Source of the DNA: Botrytis cinerea B05.10
Taxonomy: Eukaryota; Ascomycota; Leotiomycetes; Helotiales; Sclerotiniaceae
Direction of reading: 5' to 3'
Assembly (NCBI RefSeq): GCF_000143535.2
Contig: NC_037320.1
Span: 1,364,001-1,428,000, forward strand
Length of the DNA stretch: 64,000 bases
How positions within the stretch are numbered: position 1 is the first letter of the stretch; the number at the start of each line of letters is the position of its first letter. Of the stretch, positions 49,934 through 61,004 are shown piece after piece. Below the pieces are notes generated by a model that did not search any database, had not been told where the DNA came from, and saw nothing but the letters and a program-made list of their open reading frames with translations. The translations under genes and the position numbers were made by a program.

Positions 49934-51110
49934 AAATTATATAAGTATCAAATTATATCATTTGAATTAATCAATATATCAATTACTTTTATAAAACTTA
50001 TAAATAATATATTGTTATAATATTTAAATATTTATTGTATATATTATTTAAATGATATTTTGGTATATTTGAATGATAAGATTTAATATATTAAAAATAT
50101 TAATAATACTTTCGAAAATTTATTCAAAATAGATTTATTATATAAATTAAATCAATATGATTTTTATATTATAGAAATAGAATTCTTGAAATGTATTATA
50201 TTAAATTAAAAATTTAAAGTAAGTAAAGATAAAATTAAGATAATATTCGAATAGAAATAATCGATTATAATTAAGAAAGTATAATTCTTTTTAAGATTTG
50301 TTAATTTTTATAAAAGGTTTATTAAAGATTATTTAGAGATTATTATATTCTTAATTATATTAATTAAAAAAGAGTAAAAAAGTTTTAAATAGATTATTAA
50401 AATATAGAAATCATTTAATATATTTAAATAAATAATAATAGAAGAGTTAATATTATTAATTTTTAATTTAGAAAAAGAGACTATAATAAAAATAGATTTC
50501 TTTGATTTCATTATAGAAATAGTTTTGAATCAATTAAATTAGAATAGAAAATATTACTCAATTGCATTCTATTTCCGAAAGCTATTATTAATCAAATTAA
50601 ATTACAAAATCCATAATAAAGAATTACTAATAATAATTAATATATTTGAAAGAATCGAAATATATGATATAAATATATATAAACTATAAGAGTTTATTTT
50701 ATTTTATATTAATAATTAATTATAGTTTTATAATTTCATATATTAAAGAACTAGAAAATATTAAAGTTGATATTCTTAATCGAAAATTAAAATATTAAAA
50801 AAACAAAATATATAAATTATATATTGTATTTAAGAAAGACAATAATTTATTAATTTATAATATATTATAATTAATAGTTATTTATTTATTGAAAGATTAT
50901 TATTTTAGAAATTAAAACTAATTATATTACAATAAGGATATTATAGTTATCTATATATATAAAATAATAGAATCAGAATTTATTACAAAAAATAATATTA
51001 TATACTTTTATAGAAAATTATATAGAAATATTTTATATTGAATATATACTAATGATAAATAAAAAAAGCTCATAATAATATAATATTTATAAGCAATTAA
51101 AAATAAATAG
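49934..51110 (+). pseudogene. Ty3/gypsy pol fragment (RT and RNase H)
   Basis: Matches the chromovirus relic at about 28845-29730 closely. It reads FELINISITFIKLINNILL, YCIYYLNDILVYLND (family YLDDILVYS), FEIEFLKCII-like and FFLRFVNFYKRFIKDYLEII, then the RNase H part ending KLLLIKLNYKIHNKELLIII (family L..AE.NY.IHDKELLAI). It begins immediately after the LTR at 49933, so the gypsy element seems to have inserted into this older one. Confidence 0.78.
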
Positions 51111-52672
51111 TAAATTATATATAATGTATATAATTAAGTCTAATATATAGGAACCTCATAAGGAGAAGTTTTATAGTGGTGTGTAAGTTCTACATCACGT
51201 GCTTTCCAACAATTATACTTTTTTCTTTTTTTTTAATATTAAATACAATAATTAAAATAAGCTTTATAAAATATAGAGATTCAAATTAATCAGATTAATC
51301 TATTAAAAACGATTTATTCAATAAATAATGAAAATGTTGAAGATTTAATTGTATCGATGAAGCGTTTATTTCGTTGATAAAAATACTCGATCTGAATAGG
51401 ATCATACAACTTGGAACAGGAAACTAGTGAATCACTCGATAAGAAAGGAGTAATGCTTTAACAGTAGTAAACCAGATACCTCCTTACAGATATACTTTGA
51501 AGTAGAAATATATAAATAATCCATCCGTAAAATATACAGAATATACAAACTAGATACGATTTAACACACCCAAACATGGAAATTGGAGGCAAGTATAATT
51601 TTGGAAGTGCGCATCCAAAGTGGCGTACTCAGGAGCTTGAAGCAGGATTTCTTGCGGCCAACATTTGGAATTCTCGATATTTGTTGAGACTCGATGACAG
51701 CTAGGTCGAAATTTTCTGCTTTGTTAAATGGATGTTAAGTAAGTTAGGAGATATGAGCTGTTTTTGATTTTAATAGTTGTATATTCTTTCTTACGGTCAA
51801 AAAATCATCACCACCATCATCACTGTAAATCCATCATTTTAAATCTAACTCCATAGCATTCTTCTCCATTCTCCAGAAAAAAATCCTGAGGCTAGAAATG
51901 CATTTGTTTGTTTATTGTGAGGAACAGAAAACTAGAGCAAATGCTGCAAAAGCAATTTCAGTTGTTGATTGTTCTAAGGAAAAGCTAACTATGTCAGGTT
52001 ACTACAATGATTTTCCTCGAATGCATACTTTCAATTCCTAACTCTATAGTGGCCAAGTTAATATTTTTGACGAAAAGAAATTCAATATAAATCTCTATAC
52101 AAATTTTAATATGTATATTATATTTATGATATATTCTTTTTATTAACAATAAAATAACTCTTTTATTATTGATGAATATTTGCTGTTCTAAATGAGATCC
52201 GTTTAGTATTTATTTTTAATAGAAAAAAAGAAAATGAGAGTTTTGAAGAACTTTAAAGCTTTTACAATTCAACAAATATTAGAATTAGAGGAAATATAAA
52301 TGAAAGGGGAGCAAGTATAAAAGCTAGGAGAAAAAGAGAAGCAAATATAAGAGTTATAAAATAAGTAAAAAATATTAGTTGAAAGTTTAAATGAAAGAGA
52401 AAGTGAAAAGTAAATCATTCACTTATTTCATTTTCAATTTCTTCTTCAATCAGAAGCTTTACTATTGTATTATGCTATATAGAATTTACTATTTATATAC
52501 ATTTTCTATTTAACTCTAATTTATATATTTATGTTCAATTCAATTATTAATTAAATTTAATATAAATAAAGTATTGATCATTTTAAATTAAAATTCAAGA
52601 ATTTCATTAAATCCTTTTAAAATAAAATTTTCTAATTGTTTACAAAAGAAAAAGCCCTTTAATCAATAATTG
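51111..52672. other. Less decayed segment inside the right edge of the block
   Basis: From 51340 to 52040 the composition is nearly normal. An ATG at 51576 opens a 42-codon frame starting MEIGGKYNFGSAHPKWRTQE, and one at 51898 opens MHLFVYCEEQKTRANAAKAI…SGYYNDFPRMHTFNS. Both look coding-like but I recognise neither; they may be remnants of a gene carried in the block. 52040-52672 is AT-rich without features. Confidence 0.35.
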
Positions 52673-52758
52673 AAAAACGCTTTTTTCAATATATTATAAA
52701 AATATTGAATGTTTTCTTAGGCTAACAAAGCGACCACTTCGTCAATCGCGGATTCTGC
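52673..52758 (-). repeat. Right 86-bp inverted repeat bounding the 29.3-kb block
   Basis: Inverted, gapless partner of 23458-23543. Its outer end (TCGCGGATTCTGC) has normal composition and the inner end is AT-rich. No matching short duplication is evident in the bases just outside the two repeats. Confidence 0.75.
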
Positions 52759-54539
52759 TATTACAGGGTAACTCTACGAATGTATGATATCATAATTTCG
52801 ATACCTGCTCAGCCACCTGGAAATACGACGAGATATTGATATTATGCAAACAATGTACACAATTCTGTACAAAAGATTTGTGCAATACCATGATTCACAA
52901 CGGTAATCGTATCATAGACCTCTTCATATCAATTCACCACGCTACCTCATTTAAACTTAGAATTCAAGTAAATTAATATAAAAACACCCCCCAAGACCTT
53001 GAAAAATGATACAGGAATCATGCAAGCACGCTGATTATGGGCAGTCAGGGCAGGGCATGAAGACGGAGCTCAGGGGAACTCTAGTCCGACTCTAAGCCAT
53101 GAATCTCATCAACATAACCCTCTACCATTCCATCTTTTGTATGGATGCTGACCAGAAGAGGCGAGGAATGGATTTGAAGATTGGATGGGGAGCGTAGCGA
53201 CAGCATGAATATCATTTGATTGATGACAATGACACTGACATTATCAGGATCCGAGAAAACATCTCACCCACTTTCCGAATATCAATCGACTGCTACCAGA
53301 ATCTCCATCTATCATTCTCTCCCCGAATCATCGGCAATCAAGACATATATCTACATTCCCTGGGTCTTCTCTGCACAAGACTCAAATCAACAAGTGACAA
53401 CAACAATCCCACCAAGCTATAGCAAAGTGACAGAAAGTTTCGGAATCAACCTTGAATCTTTGTTCTGAACATTATCAACCACTATCATATCAGACTTACT
53501 CTAGGACAGAGCAGAGGCGCGACAGATATCTATACACATCCCACAACTTCCATTGAAATCTACAGCAGCCATATAGGACCTCCATGAAAAGTGAGGAGGA
53601 TCAAGTCTAGCGTAATCCACCGGAGTGAGGGATAGCGCCCTCATCTCTCACTTGGGCTTTGTATCCACTCCAGAATCCCCAAAGAGCAGAATATAAAATT
53701 CTCCTGCCCTTCCCCATCCTAAGATACTCCTCCTCCAAGTATATCAACAAACAAAGAAGCTACAACAGATATTTAGGATTCTATCCTGTCCTATCCCATC
53801 CCATCCACATCTTGTTTCGCCATCATATATTCCCTATCCAACATCATTCCATTCATCAATCTATCTATTCATTCAAATTACAACAACAAAAAGAAATGTC
53901 GAAAACCAATCCTCCAATCCTCCAATCAATCTCTCATCTCATCATCTCTTATTCCTCAAACTTCAATACATAAAGGTAGGTAGGTATTCTTTCCGACAAC
54001 CATACATCTCATCGACAATAAAAACACCCCATGATGTATATTACAGCAATAAACCATCGAGATATCAACCACCGCACGCTACATCACAACAACAACCCCT
54101 TCCCCTCATCTCTTACCCATACTCTACCGCCTATTACAAACAAACAGTACAGCTATCACACCCCTTCCACATTATATAATGCAGCGGGAGAGTCTGAAAA
54201 TGCTACTAATACTCAGGCAAGGAGAGAGAAGAGAAAGAGAGAAGCGATTGAGTATGAGTATGAGTCTGAGTCTGATTGACGGGGGTATTAAAGAAGAAGC
54301 AGACAATGAATCTCAAAGCGAGCTTGGAGATAGTATAATGGTTGACTGATGAGTAATTCAAGTTCTGGTTGGGGAGTCGCCCAGAATTGGAGCCATTACG
54401 CCACGACTTACAGTAACATGGACATGAACCAAAATCTGGGGACATCTGGATATTGTGGATAAAAATCATATGTAAAAACACAAGCAAGTAAATCTTTCAT
54501 GTTACTGCTGCTACCAAACTCCAATCGATAGCACTTTAC
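52759..54539. other. Normal-composition intergenic region
   Basis: No confident gene. 53640-54010 is pyrimidine-rich on the plus strand like fungal promoter or 5' UTR DNA. A possible small frame at 54031-54279 is listed separately. Confidence 0.45.
54031..54279 (+). CDS. Possible small protein, 82 aa
   Basis: Starts MMYITAINHRDINHRTLHHN. It is low in complexity, rich in His, Asn and Thr, and ends with a charged tail (RREKRKREAIEYEYESESD). The upstream pyrimidine-rich DNA would fit a promoter. It may equally be part of an untranslated region. No family recognised. Confidence 0.25.
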   Translation: MMYITAINHRDINHRTLHHNNNPFPSSLTHTLPPITNKQYSYHTPSTLYNAAGESENATNTQARREKRKREAIEYEYESESD

Positions 54540-55598
54540 CTACTGCTTCTCTTCATTTGTGTCCAAAATGACAGCGTTTTGCTCTCGGCGCCGACTTATA
54601 CAGCCCTCAACCGCTTTCTTCAGTCCTTCCCGCAGTTCAATCAATGGCTTATATCCAAGTCTCTTCTTCGTCTTGTCGATACAGAAGTATCTCGCCATAC
54701 AGCTAAGCCGAACCTTTGTCCTTGTCAGAGGTGATTCGCCTAGCCCGAATGCCTAGAATACCTACTCCAATAGTCCTGCCAGAAATGGCGCCCATGGTTT
54801 AGTAATGACCCGCACTCGACCCCACAGTGTTTTGCCTCCAGCTTACCCCCAAACCAGTCTTGTGAAGCCCCAAAAATATAGAGGCTCATCATATGTGATG
54901 AAAAACGCTTCCCCACCCACCCTAGCATCATCTCCTGGTGGTGTTTTCAGACATTTGGCCAGTGCAATTGCAGCAAGGTAGTGTGCATGCGCTACATTGG
55001 GATTCTGGGTAAAATAAAATGGGTTTGATTGTCACCAATCTGCATCTTCGTCTGAACGCGGAAATAAACACCCAGGACCCCAGGAAGCACGACCATGTCT
55101 CCAACACCAAAAATGCCGGATGGCCGAATTGCGCAAGTCAAAAAGGGTGTGGAAGAGTTTTGCACTCTCTGTTTTATGACAAGACATAAGTCTCTGCGAG
55201 AGCTTTGGTATGCACGTAGAATTCCGGCTATTGATTACCGATCGCCCAGGGAAAATTCTTATCGGCATTCTTCAGATCGGTCTTGGGGTCGCTGATGACG
55301 CTTGCGGAATTCGTGTATACAAAGAACCGGGATCCGGAATCCTTCGCGATCTGGATTCAGGTCTTGGTACCTTCCACATTAACATTGTACATGATATGAT
55401 CTGGGGCATCGAACTTGGGACTTGCAGCGTGGATCACCACGTCGGGTCTCGCGTCGAGGAAAATTCGGCGCATCGCATCAGAATCTGTAAAATCTCCTAC
55501 ATCATACCTCGCTCCGAGCATAGCTGAAGAATTTGGCTAGCGAGACCGCCGCTGCCACCAGTTACGATGGCAGTCTTCAGGAGGGAGGGGTGATTCAT
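54540..55598 (-). pseudogene. 3-beta-HSD/sterol-4-alpha-carboxylate 3-dehydrogenase-like pseudogene
   Basis: Minus-strand relic of an NAD(P)-dependent short-chain dehydrogenase of the 3-beta-HSD family, to which the ergosterol enzyme Erg26 belongs. Pieces in order: MNHPSLLKTAIVTGGSGGLA (Rossmann start), then after a frameshift RPDVVIHAASP, YNVNVEGTK, FVYTNSASVI, YVHTKALAE (catalytic Tyr-x3-Lys kept), AIRPSGIFGVGDMV, NVAHAHYLAAIALAKCL, FFITYDEPLYFWGF and finally RYFCIDKTKKRLGYKPLIEL. At least two frameshifts and several stops break it (for example after VEGTKT, after AIGNQ and after RLVWG). Composition is normal and damage is not of RIP type, so it is an ordinary decayed gene, possibly a paralogue of the working enzyme elsewhere. 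Confidence 0.85.
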
Positions 55599-57533
55599 CA
55601 ATCCCAGACATTTTCAATGCAGATAATCTCAATATCGGTAATGACTTTAAATAGAAAGAATGTGGAAAAAGAGACGGCTCACACGATAGAGAAGTGTCTA
55701 TATATGCAGAAATCTGAACAAGAAACCTTCTGGGGTGTTATACATATCGCTGTGAGGTAAGCGAGATTACTTCACAAGTCGTATTTTCCGTCTCGCCATT
55801 TCCAATGGCAAGGCCAAAGAATTCTGTTGCAATAGCGACAGAATATTGAAGACCATGAGACAGAGCGGAACAGAAAAGAGACCGAATATGATATCGCGTG
55901 AACACATCCCAGGAAATTACGGGTGTAGACACATGCCCCTGTGTGGATTCGTTTGTCCAAACAAACTGTTTGTTGGCGTATACCGAATTAGGGTGGGGTG
56001 GGTAATTAGCGGTCTAGAGAGTATGTATATAGATAAGAATCCAAGCTGCTCCATTGCTGAGCTGTGGTTCATATCTTCTGGACGTTTAACGATCGGTTCT
56101 CAAGCAAGAAGTCTAAAGTTATGGGTAGCATGAAAGAGTGTTTTTGGGAGATGCGTTGCAATTGCCCGTCTTTTTGAGTACTCCTGTCTTCATCGCCTTT
56201 GCTCTTATTGTTTGGACCATCATCAATAGGAAAAAAAAAGCTTGGATTTCCCACTCATCAAAGTTCCTACAGGTGAGGGCTGGATGGATGTCTGCACTGC
56301 AAACAGGCTCCGAGAAAGTAGGTGTCTCTGAAAACCGCCTCACTGGAGGAAAAAGCCTTCACTGAACATTTGCAGTCCATATTAGAGAGGTGTATAGTCA
56401 AACGACTTTTACATAAAAAGAAAAGTCATTCGTCGAGGAGTCGGAGGACGAAAAAGGGAGTATGATATCTTGGCTCATGAAATGCATGAGCGAGAACAAA
56501 ATAACTCCCTTCGAATTGTCACAGCAACAAATGCTCCGTAAGTCTTATCTACGGAATGCGATTCTTATAGATATCGAAAGCGGCAGCTGAGCTGTGTACA
56601 TACATTGCCTGATGTGGCGGACGCTGAAGTTTAGGAGGGGGGAAGCACCACGACGATATTATAGATTGAATAAAATAAAAACATGTTATAAGCTTTTGAT
56701 ATTTGATTTCTAATTCAAAATCAAAAACGTTGATCATTGATTTAAAAGAGAACTTTGAAAGTAGTACTGTTTTTTGGTGTGCCGGTTTTTCCATTCGGGG
56801 CGTGGCATTGTATCATTACCACTCTCCCACGCTTGTTCCCAAAATACCGCATGTATGTACAGAAAGGTATTTGGAGACCTTGTATTGTGTGTGTACCTCA
56901 TGAATATAACATACTCTCATTTTTTCTCCACATTATCCCTTCTTCTCATTCGCAATTGAATCTATCTATCTCCATAATTTGCTTCCTGGCAACTCTCACT
57001 TTCGTTCCGTATTTTCGTTTCCGTAGCGTCCCAGCACACCCATGAAAGCCCATATCAAGCCTTTCTGCTCCTCAGCAATGCAAAACACCAACCCAATCTT
57101 CCTCTTCTGTATTGATACGACCAGGGATCAACAGAAAAAGGGCACCAAAACGCCTGCCATTTATTCGACAACACGAACGAATGGACTTCCCCCAAAAAAA
57201 ATCAAACTCTAAGGTTACAGTATTATCTGTATCATGGCTACATATGAAATGATAAGCTGATACATAAGAACCATCCGTGAATCCATATGTGTGATAATGA
57301 AACCAAATACGCCGTCTGTAATGTGATTTGGAACCATATCATGTCATAAGAATTCGTATGATCATGAATGGGAGAACGCCAGAGACTCCAAATCCTGTGG
57401 GTGTGTGACGGGAAGATATTAATCCGCCTGTTGTAAAACATGAATGTTCTGTAGCGGATAAATAATGTAACAAAAAACGGTCTTATTTACAAACAAGGAA
57501 ACGAAAGGGTGCTGAATCGACCTCAAAGTTATT
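55599..57533. other. Intergenic region, no gene recognised
   Basis: Normal composition with only short overlapping frames on both strands. 56640-56760 is AT-rich. The last 150 bases probably hold the 3' untranslated region of the sirtuin gene. Confidence 0.5.
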
Positions 57534-59524
57534 TCAATCAATGAGGTGCTCCATTCTGTTAGGTTTAGAAGGAGGGGTGATCGTTTCGTTGCGATCAAAA
57601 GGACTTCCAGGAGGACTGGGAGTCTCAGGAATAGTGCGTATGTCAGATAGAGGTGAGGATGCAGCTTTCCTGGAAGGAGTGGTATCTTGACGACGAGTAG
57701 AGAGAGGTGCGACCTTTCTAGAGTAAGTGGTTCCTGGACGAGTAGGTAAAGGTATTGCTACAACGGGCACGGTAGACTTTAGGTTTGGAAACAATGCGGA
57801 TGTAGGAGTAAATGAGAATGGGTTCTCCAGTTTTACTGATTCCATTTTTTCTGGTTTCGAGGGCAATTTCTTCCTGGGATTGCCCTTCACATTCTTGTCT
57901 TCTCCAGTACCCGATGATTTGGTAGTAGCCATGGAGAGCTTCAGGTTCTCTCCAGGTAAAATTTGCTTCTTCATCTTCGAATTCGTCTTGGGCTTAGGGG
58001 GTGCCCTTGGTTTCTTGACCTTCGCATCGGCCGGCGCCTTCCTCTTTGTTGACTTTGTTGCAACTGCCTTTTCTGATGGTCCCATTGGTTTTGTAATCGC
58101 CTTCAGCTTCGAGAAAGCGTTTGTGGGCGTCGGCGATTGCACCCTTGGGCTAGCTCCCGGTGTTGGGAATGCATCCGCGGTTGCGGTACTGCGAGCAGGT
58201 GTAACCAGAACTTTGACAATTCCACGTTCCTTTGCAGATGCACCCTCATTTAGAATCAAAGGATATTGCCCAAGGTCCTTGTCGTCCCATTTTGGCAAGC
58301 CTGCATGGCGGGCGACCTCATCGCACTCGCCCCGCACAATCATATCCCAACAATCCTTAAATTCGGGACCACCAGGCTCACCATCGAGGTTTATCCAGGC
58401 AGTAAACCCATTTTTGCGATCCCGAGTTGTGCTGCACATTTCCTTGACAAGGCGCCGAATTCCAGGTATCTTAAGACTCGTACCGACAACAATGACTGCA
58501 TCGGCCACTTTCTTCAAATCCGCTGCGCTGACTGCACCAATTGCCTCTTCGTCTGGATTGTATTCGTTGTATAGCACCATTCTAGGTCGCATTCGGCCAA
58601 TTCCGTGCCTTCTCGAACCTGCTGCAATTCTGACCGAGTCAATTTCAACACAATTACCGCAGTCTGGCGCTTCTGGACCTTCGAATTGGGCCCCATCGAA
58701 ATCTTCCAAGTGACCACACTTTGAGCAAACCATCTTGGCCAAACCGCCATGGAGTTGAATCGTCTTTGGCCAAGGTCCTTTACTATTCAATGGAACGGTT
58801 GTGGCAAGGGGTTCCAATGAAGTATCAATCCCGTCCACATTCTGACTGTAAAGTCGCAACAATCTGCCTTCTTCCGCAAGCGTTGCCAACATATGGTGAA
58901 AGGGGGTGGGTTCGGCATTTTTTGTCAAATGGGATAGTTCGCGAACCATAGAATGAAATGAGGTTGTCGAAGAATCATCTTTGTAGACCGACGCGTCGAA
59001 TAGCTCCTTTCCAGACGATTTTAATTTATGTTGACTTCGAAGGCTTGAGAACAAGCCGGTGGAGGATCGAAAATCAGGTACTGTGATATTGTTAGCAAGG
59101 ATTAGAGTTTTTAGAATCAATCAGACATACTTCCAGCGGAAACCGAAATACCAGCACCGGCCACGACCACAATCTTCCGCTTGCCTCGCAAAACCCTCAC
59201 CAGGCGTTTCATTTGCGCATCTTGTTGTGCGATTTGTTCTGGCGATCCTTCCCCAAAGTTGCGCAAGTCGAGATACTCGGTTGTCCTGGGTTTTGGCTCT
59301 GTAGACTTTGGCTGCGTCATCTTACGACGTTTGGCCGGTGGGGGACCATCGCAATCCGGAGCATCACCTGCCTCGGACGGGACTCTCGTATCTGTTACAC
59401 TACTGCATGGCGGAGAGGGGTAATCGACGGCTGGCGAAGGCGACGATGGTTCTGATATGGTGCCTATGCTGGAGAGGGGCGATGAGAGAGGCGATGAGCT
59501 GTTCATCGTGCTTTCTTGGGCCAT
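57534..59524 (-). CDS. hst4: Sirtuin, Hst3/Hst4-type NAD-dependent histone deacetylase, 646 aa
   Basis: Exon 1 is 59524-59131 and exon 2 is 59080-57534. The 50-bp intron has a GTATGT donor, GCTAAC branch site and CACAG acceptor, and falls exactly in the NAD motif, rejoining GAGISVSAG to IPDFRSSTGLF. Sirtuins remove acetyl groups from lysines using NAD; fungal Hst3/Hst4 act in the nucleus on histone H3 Lys56 during the cell cycle. Residues 1-110 are Ser/Pro-rich with a basic PAKRRK stretch. Visible next: YSQNVDGID, catalytic His in IQLHGGL, zinc cysteines CSKCG … CGNC, RMVLYNEYNPDEE and VVGTSLKIPG. After about 400 comes a long basic, disordered tail (KRKAPADAKVKKPRAPPKPK), a likely nuclear signal. 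RPRMVLYNE and GLF after FRSS favour Hst3/Hst4 over Sir2/Hst2. All catalytic residues are present, so it should be active. Confidence 0.93.
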
Positions 59525-60201
59525 TGAAGGATGGGAATAAGGTGAAATGTTGGAGAAAAAAAAGGGGAATGTTCTAATTACTCCGAGTAATCATTTTTCG
59601 ACTTGACTATATTTAGGGGATGTTGTCGAGAGGCAATTCCCGTTGGATTGGAAGGTAATTGTTGAGTTGGATGTTGGTGTCGGGTGGATTGAGATGTTAA
59701 GAACGAAGATGCAAGGTCATATTTCTGGGAAGTCGGTACAGAGAGACGTAGAGACGGAGACGTAGACGTAGAGACGTAGAGACGTACAGACAGACAGACT
59801 GGTGGGCAGAGTCTTTAAGTTTGATATGCATACCACTAGTCAGACTCCTTAACTCATTCCATCCCGGATGAATGGTTTCGCCTAATAATACGATAACTCA
59901 AATGTCTTTGTGGCTGATATATACAATGTATCTTACAAGATCCCCTTTTCATTCCCCATCACGGAATGAATGTGACGAATAAATGAATGAATGAACGGAT
60001 GGATGGATGGATGGATGTAAATGCGGCGAGTTCACACCAAAATCAATACGGATGGGTCAATCGAGTTCATTGTCCGTTATTCCACCCAAGTTTCTATTGC
60101 GACTGGTATCATGTTCTCTGCTCGGATGCGGTAAGGTCTTTCAATGTGCCTTGTTTCCCCATCAATCTGACCACGCCACGCAGGACGGAGCACATATGTA
60201 C

Positions 60202-60249
<48 letters not shown>

Positions 60250-61004
60250 TCAGACCCCTAATAAAAATCACGGCATCTTTAATTGCCATTTTCATTATAG
60301 CACCCGTCGTAAAATACGGTATAAATCCCAATCACTGCCCGGGCACAGTAATAAATATTATATACCTAATAAATGAATATGTTATTAGGGTTTCCAAACC
60401 CCCTCCTCCTCCTCCTCCTCCTCCTCCTCATTTCAACTCCCGTTTGCATTTGTTGTTGTTTACAGTGCAAATTTTCCCTCTTTTTTTTTCTCTTTCTTTT
60501 GTTCCCTCCTGCTATGACGCTTCGTTCCATTTCTTCATTCACCCAGCAACATCTCTGGAATCAGACCTCGCACGCTTGGCTTGGGGATCCACTCAGGTGA
60601 ATCAGATTTCGATTCTCCACCCATCTAACAGACAGATAGATAGATAGCTCTGGCCTCCCCATTCTAATCCTTACTAGCTCATGCAGCAGGCGAGGGTGGA
60701 AACTTTTGAGAACAAATCACTTGAGCAAGGCTGGATTCTTTCAATCCTCTCCCAGTGCAATTTTCGGAGACATACATACAGCCTCAGCCTTATCATCAAT
60801 TCCCGTGCTTGCCTCGTCGTGACCACCACCACCACCATCATCGTATATTCTTATTAATCATATTAATTTTGAGAAAGCAACCTTACACTAATTAATCACC
60901 ACTTTCTTCTACATTCTCTTGATTTTACTGGCAGCACTTCCCCATCGAATCGACCCACGAAATCTACCCCATTTCCAACTCCCACCGCGCATTGCCAAAA
61001 GGTG
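59525..61004. promoter_or_regulatory. Shared divergent intergenic region of hst4 and MED16
   Basis: 1.48 kb between two divergent start codons, so it must hold both promoters. It carries GTAGAGAC-type repeats (about 59742-59800), GAATGAATG then GGATG runs (59970-60016), a long ATG/ATC microsatellite (about 60200-60246), CTC repeats (60402-60429) and ACC repeats (60824-60838). The plus strand is pyrimidine-rich before MED16. Confidence 0.6.
60200..60246. repeat. (ATG)n microsatellite, about 15 units
   Basis: Uninterrupted GAT/ATG trinucleotide run after ACATGTACATG-like sequence; likely variable between strains. Confidence 0.9.

Noticed and set aside
53216..53973. Several overlapping plus-strand frames of 68-104 codons
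   Set aside because: Low-complexity pyrimidine-rich DNA, no recognisable protein, and the frames overlap one another; more like promoter or untranslated DNA.
57727..58713. 328-codon open frame on the plus strand
   Set aside because: It lies antisense to exon 2 of the sirtuin, whose family motifs fix the minus strand as coding.
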